Shown piece after piece: positions 17,664 through 25,980 of a DNA stretch of 64,000 bases. Below the pieces are notes generated by a model that searched no databases, was not told where the DNA came from, and saw only the letters and a list, made by a program, of their open reading frames with translations. Each line of letters opens with the position of its first letter. Positions within the stretch are counted from its first letter, which is position 1. This stretch comes from Coleofasciculus sp. FACHB-T130 (GTDB lineage Bacteria; Cyanobacteriota; Cyanobacteriia; Cyanobacteriales; FACHB-T130). The position numbers and the translations under genes are program-made. Where the stretch lies: contig NZ_JACJOG010000038.1 in the NCBI RefSeq assembly GCF_014695375.1, forward strand, positions 124,001 to 188,000, written 5' to 3'.

Positions 17664-18890
17664 ATGGAAAGCTATATGGCAAAAAACAACATAGATTTTA
17701 AAACAAACCCGACAGGAATTGAGATTGAAACCCGGTTGAAAAATCGGACAAATAAGCAACAATTGGATCTGCTCAAACAAGGAGTGAAAGCCTGGAATGA
17801 GGAAAGACAACAGAATCCTCAAATCCGAGCAGACCTAAAGATGGCTAACCTTAAACGAGCCAACCTCAGCACAGCCAATCTCAGTGGGGCAGACCTCTCC
17901 TTAGTCAACTTCAGCGGGGCTAATCTGACCTCGGCTAACCTGAGCGGAGCCAACCTCAGTAGAGCCAACCTCAGCGGGGCAGACTTGAGATGGGCAGACC
18001 TCAGCGGCGCACTCCTAGATGGGACAGACCTCAATGGCGCACTCCTAAGTGCTGCCAATCTCAGCAAGGCAAAATTCAACAAAACCAACTTAAAAGGGAC
18101 AGTCCTGAGCGGAAGCAACTTGAGCAATTCAGAAATCAGTGAAGCCAACTTCAGTGGGGCAGACCTGAGATGGGCAAACCTGAGACGAGCAGTTGTCAGC
18201 GTGGCAGACTTCCGCAAGACAGACCTGAGATGGGCAAACTTGAGTGAGGCTCAAGTGGTGCGGACAAATTTAGAGGGAGCCAACCTTGAGGAGTGTTCAA
18301 TTTGTGGAATTTCCACTTTGGGATTAAAACTGAAGGGAGCCAAGCAGTTGAGTCTAGCCATCACTTCTGGCAGTGAACCCGCGATCGCAGTGGACAATCT
18401 GGAAGTTGCCGAGTTTATCAGTCGGCTGCTCAACACTCAAAAAATCCCCGATTTCAATAACACTATCTCTTCTAAAGTCATACTGGTTCTAGGTCGCTGC
18501 ACCCAGGAGCGCAAGCCCATCTTGGATGCACTTCGCAAATATAACTATTTGCCAGTGGTTATAGACTGCGAGACATCGACAGATAAAGACCTGACGGAAA
18601 CCATCTCGACGCTGGCTCAAATTTCGCGGTTCATCATTGCCGATCTCACCGATCCTAGAAGTATTCCTCAAGAATTGCACGCCATTATTCCCAATCTGCA
18701 ATCGGTGCCAGTGCAGCCATTACTACATACTTCAGCCCAGAAAGAATACGCGATGTTTGAAGATTTCCAACGCTATCCTTGGGTATTGGAAACATATTGG
18801 TATAACGCTTTTGAGGAAGCGATCGCCTCTTTTAAGAACAAAGTCATTGTCCCTGCTGAAGCGAAGGCAAGGGCTTTATTAGGCGGTTGA
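17664..18890 (+). CDS. Pentapeptide-repeat protein with C-terminal Rossmann/TIR-like domain (paralogue)
   Basis: The 408-residue protein repeats the plan of the gene at 15640: a short polar N-terminus with KQQLDLLKQGVKAWNEE, then about 35 A(D/N)LSX repeats (residues about 50-215), then the alpha/beta domain. That domain shows ILVLGRCTQERKPILDAL, YLPVVIDCE, ISRFIIADLTDPRSIPQEL and VPVQPLL, ending IVPAEAKARALL, near-identical in spacing to the paralogue (which ends IAPAEAKANDLL). The two are tandem duplicates that have diverged. The ATG at 17664 has AGAGGA 6-7 nt upstream; an in-frame ATG at 17676 is an alternative. Possible roles are signalling or defence effector; nothing in the sequence fixes it. 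Confidence 0.85.
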   Translation: MESYMAKNNIDFKTNPTGIEIETRLKNRTNKQQLDLLKQGVKAWNEERQQNPQIRADLKMANLKRANLSTANLSGADLSLVNFSGANLTSANLSGANLSRANLSGADLRWADLSGALLDGTDLNGALLSAANLSKAKFNKTNLKGTVLSGSNLSNSEISEANFSGADLRWANLRRAVVSVADFRKTDLRWANLSEAQVVRTNLEGANLEECSICGISTLGLKLKGAKQLSLAITSGSEPAIAVDNLEVAEFISRLLNTQKIPDFNNTISSKVILVLGRCTQERKPILDALRKYNYLPVVIDCETSTDKDLTETISTLAQISRFIIADLTDPRSIPQELHAIIPNLQSVPVQPLLHTSAQKEYAMFEDFQRYPWVLETYWYNAFEEAIASFKNKVIVPAEAKARALLGG

Positions 18891-18987
18891 TTGAGATCGG
18901 TGGCAACTTGCGATAACAATCATTGATCGATCGTTATCTTCTACCTGATACCTTACCCCTGCACGATGATTGCAGGGGTTTTACTGC

Positions 18988-19209
18988 CTATGATGCTTGT
19001 TTACGCAGTTTTTCGACATACTGCTCAAACTCTTGCTCAGAAACATAATCTATTTCCCCGTCTCCCAAAGTAATCTTTGAAAGATACTGCATTGCACGCT
19101 TAAACTCGCCAGTATCCCACTCATAGGCAAGAACATCCATGCCCCCGTCTTCGGTCTCGATTGCCTTAACGGGTCGATCTCCTACAATGCAGTAGAGTGG
19201 TAAGTCCAT
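18988..19209 (-). CDS. Small acidic protein downstream of eCIS-type effector
   Basis: The 73-residue product is rich in Asp/Glu (ETEDGGMDVLAYEWD, GDGEIDYVSEQEFEQY) and has predicted beta then alpha segments, no signal peptide and no membrane helix. I do not recognise a family with certainty. It lies 94 bp after the DUF4157 effector gene on the same strand. A small acidic gene directly downstream of a toxin-like gene is the usual position for an immunity protein; that role here is inference. An alternative is an unrelated small cyanobacterial housekeeping protein. The ATG at 19209 is the natural start. Confidence 0.7.
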   Translation of the reverse strand: MDLPLYCIVGDRPVKAIETEDGGMDVLAYEWDTGEFKRAMQYLSKITLGDGEIDYVSEQEFEQYVEKLRKQAS

Positions 19210-19303
19210 AATATGATGATCCGCTAGTTAACTTGATTCGCTGCTTGTACCGATTCTATTGAGTGCATACCGACATTACTTTGAGTTATCCAGTCAATGT
19301 CAA

Positions 19304-20806
19304 TCATCCACCCGCGTTAGCTAAAGCCTGATCGTAAAGTGCTTTTGCTTCTGCATTAAGCTGATCAATTTTTGCTTTTTCTTCTGAGCTTAAAGCCCGA
19401 TCGGCTGTTTGAGCTGCTGCCTCTATTTTCCGAACCTCTTCGTATATTTTATGCCCTGCACCTGACTTAACCTCTAGAATTTGGGTTAGATGGAGTTGCA
19501 ATTCCGCAATATGACCATTTGATAGCTGAACGTTTAGAAGAATATCGCGATAGCCAGCTGGGGTAGGTTGTGCAAAGCGATTCTTTTCTCGCACCAGCGT
19601 TAAATTTCTATTGCAGACATCTAGCCCACCCATTAAGTCAGGAAATGACTTGTAAACTATAGAACCGCGTGCAATATCTACTAATTTAGAAACATCCCCC
19701 TTGTAATCAGCCATTGTTTTCTCCATTGCTCGTTCTCGCCCTTTTAAGGCTTGAGGTAGCTTTGCTACTCCAGATGTCTCACTGGCAATTTGAGTGACTT
19801 TTTCGTACAGTTCCGGTTGAGCTTCTTCTGCTTGTTTGTAGAGTTTGTCTAAATCTCCTGCCACATCTCCACTAAATCCTGCTGTTGACTGTGCAGGACT
19901 TTGATCGCCTTGGCGCTGAATAACGGACTTTTGCTGCGGTTGCAGCGATCGCTGCACTGCACTGCCATTCTGCTGAACAACATGAGTCAGTTCATGGGCA
20001 ATCAACTCCTGCCCACCCCGGCTTCCCGGTTCATACGCTCCCTCCCGGAAGAAAATATCTTGCCCAGTCGTAAATGCCTTTGCCTGGATTGAGCGATTCA
20101 GCTGGTTAGATTGAGCATCCGTATGAATCTTCACCCCACTGAAGTCAGCCCCAAATGCCTGCTCCATCGGTTCCAGGATGCTCTGTGCCAGTGGCTGTCC
20201 GCTTCCTCGTGCCTGTTGGATGCTTGCTTCAAGATCCGGTGAGGCGGGTTTGCCATCCTCACTAGACTGACACTGTATCATCGGCTTCATCTGGAGTTCT
20301 TTTTCTTCTTCCTCTTCTGGCATCACCTCGCGTTGCAGGGTGGGTACATCCAACTTTCTCATCAATTTGTTTTGATGATTCGGGATTCCCTGTTGATGCA
20401 TCGCGTTGGAGCTTTGCACCATGCCAGCTTTTATGGTTTGAGCCAACTGACTTTCGGGCTGGCTAAGATCCCTTCCATAACTCGGCATGGGTGCATGAAG
20501 CCGCTGCACCACTTCTGCTGCTGTCTTGTCTGCTTCCTGTTCGTATTTATCTCCTGGCTCTCCAATCGTGAGTTTCGGTTGAATCGGTGGCGGTGTTGAG
20601 CTGTTAGGAGCAGATATAGAGATATTTGCAAAATTGTGACCAAAGCGCTGGGCACTTTCCATCTGTGCCTGTATATCTGGTGTTTCGTGAGTTTGGGGTT
20701 TCTCCTGAACCGGGAAAGGGCGCGGCTTAAACTGGCTGTTAACTGGTACGAAAGTAGAATTTTGCGGAGCTTTTTGGGGGTCGTGCGATCGCGTTGCCAT
20801 AGTCAC
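19304..20806 (-). CDS. eCIS-core (DUF4157) protein with RelA/SpoT-like C-terminus
   Basis: The 500-residue protein has a disordered N-terminus (1-75), the IQPKLTIGEPGDKYEQEAD segment that precedes eCIS-core domains (76-94), an acidic linker, then the DUF4157/eCIS core (about 205-285) with GADFSGVKIHTD and the metallopeptidase-like HELTH at 271-275. Residues about 310-465 form a second domain: DIARGSIVYKSF, then AGYRDILLNVQLSNGHIAEL with LQLHL, then GHKIYEEVRKIEA. The spacing of D-x-A-R, G-Y-R-D and E-L-Q-L matches the RelA/SpoT nucleotidyltransferase fold. DUF4157 marks cargo of extracellular contractile injection systems, so this reads as a loader-plus-toxin protein. No injection-system structural genes are in the window. 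Residue assignments are by eye. Confidence 0.85.
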   Translation of the reverse strand: MTMATRSHDPQKAPQNSTFVPVNSQFKPRPFPVQEKPQTHETPDIQAQMESAQRFGHNFANISISAPNSSTPPPIQPKLTIGEPGDKYEQEADKTAAEVVQRLHAPMPSYGRDLSQPESQLAQTIKAGMVQSSNAMHQQGIPNHQNKLMRKLDVPTLQREVMPEEEEEKELQMKPMIQCQSSEDGKPASPDLEASIQQARGSGQPLAQSILEPMEQAFGADFSGVKIHTDAQSNQLNRSIQAKAFTTGQDIFFREGAYEPGSRGGQELIAHELTHVVQQNGSAVQRSLQPQQKSVIQRQGDQSPAQSTAGFSGDVAGDLDKLYKQAEEAQPELYEKVTQIASETSGVAKLPQALKGRERAMEKTMADYKGDVSKLVDIARGSIVYKSFPDLMGGLDVCNRNLTLVREKNRFAQPTPAGYRDILLNVQLSNGHIAELQLHLTQILEVKSGAGHKIYEEVRKIEAAAQTADRALSSEEKAKIDQLNAEAKALYDQALANAGG

Positions 20807-21298
20807 AAATAACTTCTTCTATTTAGTTCAGTTAAGGAATAATTGAGAGCCATCAGGCTCATAGATAGAACCTAAGCGAGAACTCACGGGATCAGTAGAG
20901 TATATTTACGGGTTTTCTAATTTCGGAGAGTTAGATATAGCAACACAATGTAATAAATCGACTGTTGGAGAAGAAATCTATACCACCCAAATGTTGAGTT
21001 GAGAACCGTTTTTCCTAGTCAATTCGTTAAGGCGATCGCTTTAATGACCAATAACAAGCGAATGGATTCTGAAAAGACTGCCATTGCTGAATTCACGTGT
21101 ACTGATGAAGTGACTCCTGAACCGGACAAAGCAGTAAGGTGAGGCGTTAACTTTGTCCGCTCCAAAAAAATATGCTTCTCTATCTTGGCTCACAACTGGG
21201 ATGATTGAGCGGTTCTCACTTGTATTTAATACATCGGGAGGTTAACACAGCTAGCTCTGTGTTAACCTCCCGATGTACTGAACGCTCATTGACAACGG
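20807..21298. other. Gene-free spacer with long hairpin
   Basis: About 490 bp between the effector gene start and the STAS gene end, both on the minus strand. It should hold the effector promoter. The only strong structure is the hairpin at 21230-21277, listed separately. A 32-codon plus-strand ORF at 21044-21142 has no ribosome binding site and is not supported. Confidence 0.5.
21230..21277. terminator. Perfect 21-bp inverted repeat, 6-nt loop
   Basis: Bases 21230-21250 are exactly reverse-complementary to 21257-21277, with loop CTAGCT. The stem begins TACATCGGGAGG. It lies 22 bp downstream of the STAS gene stop (minus strand), so termination of that gene is the simplest role. There is no T-run on either side, so it could instead be an RNA-processing stem or a protein-binding palindrome. 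Confidence 0.65.
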
Positions 21299-21631
21299 CT
21301 ATAACGCAAAGTTGTTCTGAGCCGATTCCAGAACGGTTTGCGTCGCCACATCCAGAAATTCAATCGAAAGATTCTTGCCTAGTGCTACGGCTCGCTTCAT
21401 TCCAGCTAGTAAGCACTTGACTCCGTCCCTTTTCACGGCGTTAACTGACAGCAGATCCACTACAACAGTGTCAGTTGCCAACTCCAAGGCTTTCTCTAGA
21501 GACTTGCTGAAAGCGGGGCTGGTAACACTATCTAGACAACCGCTGGGTCTTAGCACCACTGTGCTAGGGCGAATTTCCTGGCAGCTAACTTGAGCGCGGG
21601 GCTTGGTGACTGAGTTCATAATGGCTTTCAT
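21299..21631 (-). CDS. STAS-domain protein (anti-sigma factor antagonist-like)
   Basis: The 110-residue product is a single STAS domain: STVVLRPSGCLDSVTSPAFSKSLEKAL, then TVVVDLLSVNAVKRDGVKCLLAGMKRAVALGKNLSIEFL. STAS proteins bind anti-sigma kinases or act as switches in partner-switching pathways. At the place where SpoIIAA-type proteins have the phosphorylated Ser (D-S-S-G), this one has K-R-D-G, so normal phospho-regulation is unlikely. Cyanobacterial small STAS proteins with such changes are known. It is divergent from cbiD. The start could also be the second Met (21619). Confidence 0.85.
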   Translation of the reverse strand: MKAIMNSVTKPRAQVSCQEIRPSTVVLRPSGCLDSVTSPAFSKSLEKALELATDTVVVDLLSVNAVKRDGVKCLLAGMKRAVALGKNLSIEFLDVATQTVLESAQNNFAL

Positions 21632-21755
21632 GGGATTTTCTAAAACGTGTCGTCAATCAAAGAACACAACCTATCTACAAACACATTCCACTAAAATCCC
21701 GAAGGTTCTGATGTCAAATGTCACGCTTGTCAGTGTTTGCGATCGCTATTAAACA

Positions 21756-22916
21756 ATGATCTGTCCCCAACCCCGGTCTGGATATACATTGCCCGTGTTT
21801 GCCTGTGCCGCTGCTGTTGCCGCCTTGCGCTGGTTGCAGCAAGGAGCGTCACCGTTGGACGCCGTGCCAGTGGATTTAATTGAACCCGCCGAAACGGTGT
21901 TGATTCCGATTGAGCAGGTTGCCGGTATCGGTGAAGGGATGGCGTTAGCGATCGCTCGTAGCGATCCTGGCGATAACCTTGACCTTACCCGCAACACGCC
22001 AGTCTGGGCGCTGGTAGAAATTAAAAATCAAGGATTAAAAATTAATAATGAACAAAAAGAGTTTTTAGATCCTCCGCCCTCAGTCACGATCAAAGGCGGT
22101 GAAGGGATCGGGCGTTTGGTGAGTGCTGACGATCAACCTGCTATTTATCGTTATGCTCAGCGGCTGATCCGAGAGAATTTGGAGCGGATGCTGGAACCTG
22201 ACGAGAAAATCCAGGTGACGATTATTTTGCCAGAAGGGCGTAAACTCGCTCAACGCACCTCAAATGAAGCCTTTGGGGTTGTGGAAGGACTCTCCTTACT
22301 CGGAACAAGCGGCATTTCCCAACCGCTGAGTGCCCCCGGACAACTGGAGGCTTTCCGAGAGGAACTGCAACAGAAGGCTAACTGTTTTGATTGTTTGGTG
22401 TTTTGTATCGGGGAAAATGGCTTAGATTTAGCCCAGCGGTTGGGAATCAATCCAGAAAGAATGATTAAGACAGCGAATTGGCTGGGACCATTGCTAGCAT
22501 CATCAGGAGTGCAAAAAGTCAAGAATATCTTATTATTTGGCTACCACGGAAAATTGATGAAACTTGCGGGTGGGATTTTTCACACCCATCATCACTTGGC
22601 AGATGGACGTCAGGAAATTTTGACCGCTCATTGTGCGAATCTCGGTTTACCAACGCCGGTATTGCAGGCAGTTTTGAAGAGTGCCACTGCTGAAGACGCC
22701 TTGAAATACCTGCGCCAATTGGATGCAGCAGGTAGTACCGATTGGGTGGGGCAAGTTTATGGCGCGATCGCTCAAAGCATTGACAAGCGATCGCACGATT
22801 ACATCCGCACTCACAGCGAACAACTCGTTACGGTCGGTTCCGTCCTGTTTGACCGCGATCGCCAAATTATCGTTAAAAGTAAAACAGGTACCTCGTTACT
22901 GTATCAAGTGTGTTAG
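21756..22916 (+). CDS. cbiD: Cobalt-precorrin-5B (C1)-methyltransferase CbiD
   Basis: The 386-residue protein matches CbiD along its length: N-terminal SGYTLPVFACAAAVAALRWL, then NTPVWALVEIKNQGL, a GGEGIGRLVS segment, IILPEGRKLAQRTSNEAFGVVEGLSLLGTSG (shortened here), and the C-terminal LFGYHGKLMKLAGGIFHTHHHLADGR. CbiD methylates C-1 of the ring-contracted corrin with SAM in the anaerobic (early cobalt insertion) route to vitamin B12. The length is normal. It is monocistronic, ended by the terminator at 23007. The start ATG lacks a strong ribosome binding site. Confidence 0.95.
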   Translation: MICPQPRSGYTLPVFACAAAVAALRWLQQGASPLDAVPVDLIEPAETVLIPIEQVAGIGEGMALAIARSDPGDNLDLTRNTPVWALVEIKNQGLKINNEQKEFLDPPPSVTIKGGEGIGRLVSADDQPAIYRYAQRLIRENLERMLEPDEKIQVTIILPEGRKLAQRTSNEAFGVVEGLSLLGTSGISQPLSAPGQLEAFREELQQKANCFDCLVFCIGENGLDLAQRLGINPERMIKTANWLGPLLASSGVQKVKNILLFGYHGKLMKLAGGIFHTHHHLADGRQEILTAHCANLGLPTPVLQAVLKSATAEDALKYLRQLDAAGSTDWVGQVYGAIAQSIDKRSHDYIRTHSEQLVTVGSVLFDRDRQIIVKSKTGTSLLYQVC

Positions 22917-23006
22917 TTTTATATGAATACACATCAACTTAATAAATAGCAATAAAGAAGTTTTTTATCTGCCGCTATTGTCAGTGGCGTAATCGAATCA
23001 TGGAAG

Positions 23007-23041
23007 ACTGGCTAATAGCAATAAACAATTAGCCAGTTTTT
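23007..23041 (+). terminator. Rho-independent terminator after cbiD
   Basis: ACTGGCTAAT (23007-23016) pairs perfectly with ATTAGCCAGT (23028-23037), 11-nt loop, followed by TTTTT. It lies 90 bp after the cbiD stop and 54 bp before guaA. Confidence 0.75.
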
Positions 23042-23094
23042 AATCCATTAAAGACTATCTGTACATCTGTACTCTACCTACTCAGGATAAGCCG

Positions 23095-24702
23095 GTGACT
23101 CTCCAGACTGAAACACCGCCTCAAATCGAGTATTTGGGGCAACTAAATCGCCAAATGATTGTGATTCTTGACTTCGGCTCTCAGTATTCTGAACTGATTG
23201 CCCGTCGGATTCGGGAAACACAAGTTTACTCGGAAGTTCTTTCCTATCGCACCACTGCCGAACAGCTACGACAGCTAAATCCCAAGGGGATTATCTTCTC
23301 TGGTGGCCCAAGTTCAGTGTATGACACGGGTGCCCCCCATTGCGATCCGGAAATATGGAACCTGGGGATTCCCGTCCTGGGAGTCTGTTACGGGATGCAG
23401 ATAATGGTGCAGCAATTAGGTGGGGAAGTCACCAAAGCTGACCGGGGTGAGTATGGCAAGGCGTCGCTATTGATTGACGATCCCACAGATTTGCTCACCA
23501 ATGTGGAAGATGGCACGACCATGTGGATGAGCCACGGGGACTCTGTAACCAAGATGCCATCGGGGTTTGAAGTGCTGGCACACACGATAAATACGCCAGC
23601 CGCAGCGATCGCTCATCACGAGAAAAAGCTCTACGGAGTTCAATTCCACCCCGAAGTCGTCCATTCAATTGGGGGAATTGCCTTAATCCGTAACTTTGTC
23701 TATCACATCTGCGACTGCGAACCGACTTGGACAACAGCGGCGTTTGTTGAGGAGTCGATTCGAGAGATTCGGGCAAAAGTCGGCGATAAGCGGGTGTTGC
23801 TAGCACTTTCTGGCGGCGTTGATTCTTCCACGCTTGCCTTTTTGCTGCACAAGGCAATTGGCGACCAACTGACGTGCGTATTTATCGACCAAGGCTTCAT
23901 GCGTAAGTATGAACCAGAACGGTTGGTGAAGCTGTTCCACGAGCAATTTCACATTTCTGTCGAGTATGTGCAAGCACGCGATCGCTTCCTCAATCAAATT
24001 GAAGGAATTAGCGATCCTGAAGAAAAGCGTCGCCGCATCGGGCACGAATTTATCCGCGTATTTGAAGAAGAATCTCGACGCCTTGGCCCCTTTGACTACC
24101 TTGCCCAAGGTACTCTCTACCCGGACGTGATTGAATCAGCCGACACGAACGTCGATCCCAAAAGTGGCGAACGGGTGGCAGTGAAAATTAAGAGTCATCA
24201 CAACGTCGGCGGCTTGCCCAAAGACTTGCGCTTCAAGTTGATCGAACCTTTACGAAAATTGTTCAAAGATGAAGTGCGAAAAGTCGGTCGCTCGATTGGA
24301 TTGCCAGAGGAAATTGTACAACGGCAACCCTTCCCTGGTCCCGGACTGGCGATTCGCATTTTAGGCGAAGTGACGGCAGAACGGTTAAATATCCTGCGGG
24401 ATGCTGACTTAATTGTTCGTCAGGAAATTAATCGCCAGGGGATGTACCACGACTTCTGGCAAGCTTTTGCCGTGTTGCTGCCGATCCGCAGCGTAGGCGT
24501 AATGGGCGATCAGCGCACCTACGCTTACCCGATTGTCTTGCGCTTTGTTTCTAGCGAAGATGGCATGACGGCAGACTGGGCGCGTGTTCCCTACGATTTG
24601 TTGGAAACGATTTCCACCCGAATTGTGAATGAAGTTCGGGGTGTGAATCGAGTGGTTTACGATATTACTTCTAAGCCACCTGGAACTATCGAGTGGGAAT
24701 AA
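23095..24702 (+). CDS. guaA: GMP synthase (glutamine-hydrolysing)
   Basis: The 535-residue protein has an N-terminal class I glutamine amidotransferase domain (about 20-210) with the nucleophile Cys in GVCYGMQ and FHPEV for the His/Glu pair. The ATP-pyrophosphatase domain follows with the P-loop ALSGGVDSS, and the C-terminal dimerisation domain ends KPPGTIEWE, a family hallmark. It converts XMP to GMP with glutamine and ATP in the cytoplasm. The start is a GTG at 23095, giving the usual cyanobacterial N-terminus [20 protein letters not shown]. The terminator is at 24766-24796. Confidence 0.98.
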   Translation: MTLQTETPPQIEYLGQLNRQMIVILDFGSQYSELIARRIRETQVYSEVLSYRTTAEQLRQLNPKGIIFSGGPSSVYDTGAPHCDPEIWNLGIPVLGVCYGMQIMVQQLGGEVTKADRGEYGKASLLIDDPTDLLTNVEDGTTMWMSHGDSVTKMPSGFEVLAHTINTPAAAIAHHEKKLYGVQFHPEVVHSIGGIALIRNFVYHICDCEPTWTTAAFVEESIREIRAKVGDKRVLLALSGGVDSSTLAFLLHKAIGDQLTCVFIDQGFMRKYEPERLVKLFHEQFHISVEYVQARDRFLNQIEGISDPEEKRRRIGHEFIRVFEEESRRLGPFDYLAQGTLYPDVIESADTNVDPKSGERVAVKIKSHHNVGGLPKDLRFKLIEPLRKLFKDEVRKVGRSIGLPEEIVQRQPFPGPGLAIRILGEVTAERLNILRDADLIVRQEINRQGMYHDFWQAFAVLLPIRSVGVMGDQRTYAYPIVLRFVSSEDGMTADWARVPYDLLETISTRIVNEVRGVNRVVYDITSKPPGTIEWE

Positions 24703-24765
24703 TAAAGTAGTAAGAATTTTTAACGCAAAGGTACCCAAAGGTTAGCGCCAAGGTACGCAAAGTTT

Positions 24766-24796
24766 AAGAGACGGAGTGAAAGCTCTGTCTCTTTTT
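24766..24796 (+). terminator. Rho-independent terminator after guaA
   Basis: AAGAGACGGAG (24766-24776) pairs with CTCTGTCTCTT (24783-24793) with one mismatch, followed by a T-run. The 45 bp before it hold three loose copies of a CAAAGGTACNCAAAG word, a dispersed cyanobacterial repeat. Confidence 0.75.
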
Positions 24797-24852
24797 GGCT
24801 TGAAAGAGCGGTTCAACTGGATTTTGAAATAAATTATGTTTTCTTTAACTTT

Positions 24853-24902
24853 TGTGGAAAACTCGTAAAATTCTGTGGAAAAGTCCCCTCATCTGTGGAA
24901 AA
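24853..24902 (-). promoter_or_regulatory. Cluster of three DnaA-box-like 9-mers
   Basis: TGTGGAAAA (reverse complement TTTTCCACA, the cyanobacterial form of the DnaA box) occurs at 24853-24861, 24874-24882 and 24894-24902. Start-to-start distances are 21 and 20 bp, two helical turns, all in one orientation. They lie between the converging guaA and cation-efflux genes, touching the stop of the latter. No dnaA or dnaN gene is near, so this is more likely a DnaA-binding or titration site than oriC. Confidence 0.45.
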
Positions 24903-25856
24903 CTACCTAGATTTTGATTCTGCTTCGTAGGTAATTTGATCGGATTGGTAAGCAGGTGGCTCGATGTGAATCAAAATTCGGACGGGGCTAAATCTTTCTT
25001 TTAGGCGGTTCTCGACTTCTTCTGTAATTTGGTGGGCAGTTTCTACATCGGTGACGTCTACAATCAAGTGCATTTCGATGAATACCTGACGCCCAACAAC
25101 GCCTCTAGAAGCAATTTCGTGACAATTAATCACTCCTGGAACTTGGATGACGATCCCATGAATGGCTTCGGGCGCGATCGCCATCTCATCGACTAGCCAG
25201 GGCAAATTATCTTTAATCACGTTCCAACCACTGCGAAACACTAACAAGGCAACGGGAAAGGAGAGAATAATATCCAACCACTGAAGTTGCGGCAGATTCA
25301 ATACCTGTCCTTGCCAGACGCCAATCAACCCACCCAAAACAGCAATTGTCACCCAGACATCGCTCATGGTGTGCTGGGCATCTGCAATTAAAATGGGGCT
25401 GCCTACCTGCTGCCCAACATGGCGTTCGTAGAACGTGACAAAAATATTCACGCCCAGCACAATCAGCAGTAACCACAGCTCAGAGGGGGAAATGATGACG
25501 GGTTTACCACCACCGCTGAGAATTCGTTCAATTGCCCCTTGCAGAATTTCAAAGCAGGCAATTCCTAAGAAGGCAGCAATTCCTAACGCTCCCACACCTT
25601 CAAATTTCTGGTGTCCGTAAGGATGATCCCGATCGGGTTGAGGTGAAGAAAATCGGCTGGCAATTAATCCCAAAATGTTGTTGGCGCTATCGGTAACGCT
25701 ATGCAAGGCATCCGCTAGCAAGCTGAGAGAACCCGTCCACGACCCCAGCACTGCCTTCAACGTCATTACGAACAGGTTGAGCAGTAGGGTAATGATTAAA
25801 ACCTTACGCACTGCCGAGCGGTTATCTGCTACCACAGAATTTTCCTCACTCGCCAT
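24903..25856 (-). CDS. Cation diffusion facilitator (CDF) family transporter
   Basis: The 317-residue protein has six hydrophobic helices. Helix II carries DALHSVTDS and helix V carries DAQHTMSD, the metal-site histidines and aspartates of CDF proteins. The C-terminal cytoplasmic domain (about 210-300) has the CIAO-like fold: HEIASRGVVGRQVFIEMHLIVD and LIHIEPP. It exports Zn2+, Fe2+, Mn2+ or similar from the cytoplasm in exchange for H+; H/D at the helix II site is compatible with Zn/Cd but does not fix the metal. The gene faces 25981 divergently across 124 bp. Confidence 0.93.
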   Translation of the reverse strand: MASEENSVVADNRSAVRKVLIITLLLNLFVMTLKAVLGSWTGSLSLLADALHSVTDSANNILGLIASRFSSPQPDRDHPYGHQKFEGVGALGIAAFLGIACFEILQGAIERILSGGGKPVIISPSELWLLLIVLGVNIFVTFYERHVGQQVGSPILIADAQHTMSDVWVTIAVLGGLIGVWQGQVLNLPQLQWLDIILSFPVALLVFRSGWNVIKDNLPWLVDEMAIAPEAIHGIVIQVPGVINCHEIASRGVVGRQVFIEMHLIVDVTDVETAHQITEEVENRLKERFSPVRILIHIEPPAYQSDQITYEAESKSR

Positions 25857-25980
25857 TTAGAGTTCTATGGCATTCAGTCTAAAGCTTGTGGCTTCACCTT
25901 GCATCTATCCTCTTGTAAATGCTGTCTGTTCTAAGTTATGAGTGATAAGTTGATTCACAATTCAAAACTCTTGATTGCTC

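Noticed and set aside
17819-18217. Antisense ORFs with Leu/Arg/Ala-rich repeats in the pentapeptide genes
   Set aside because: They mirror the A(D/N)LxX codon pattern on the other strand; a known artefact.
21044-21142. 32-codon plus-strand ORF with DEVTPEPD
   Set aside because: No ribosome binding site or homologue recognised; too short to support alone.
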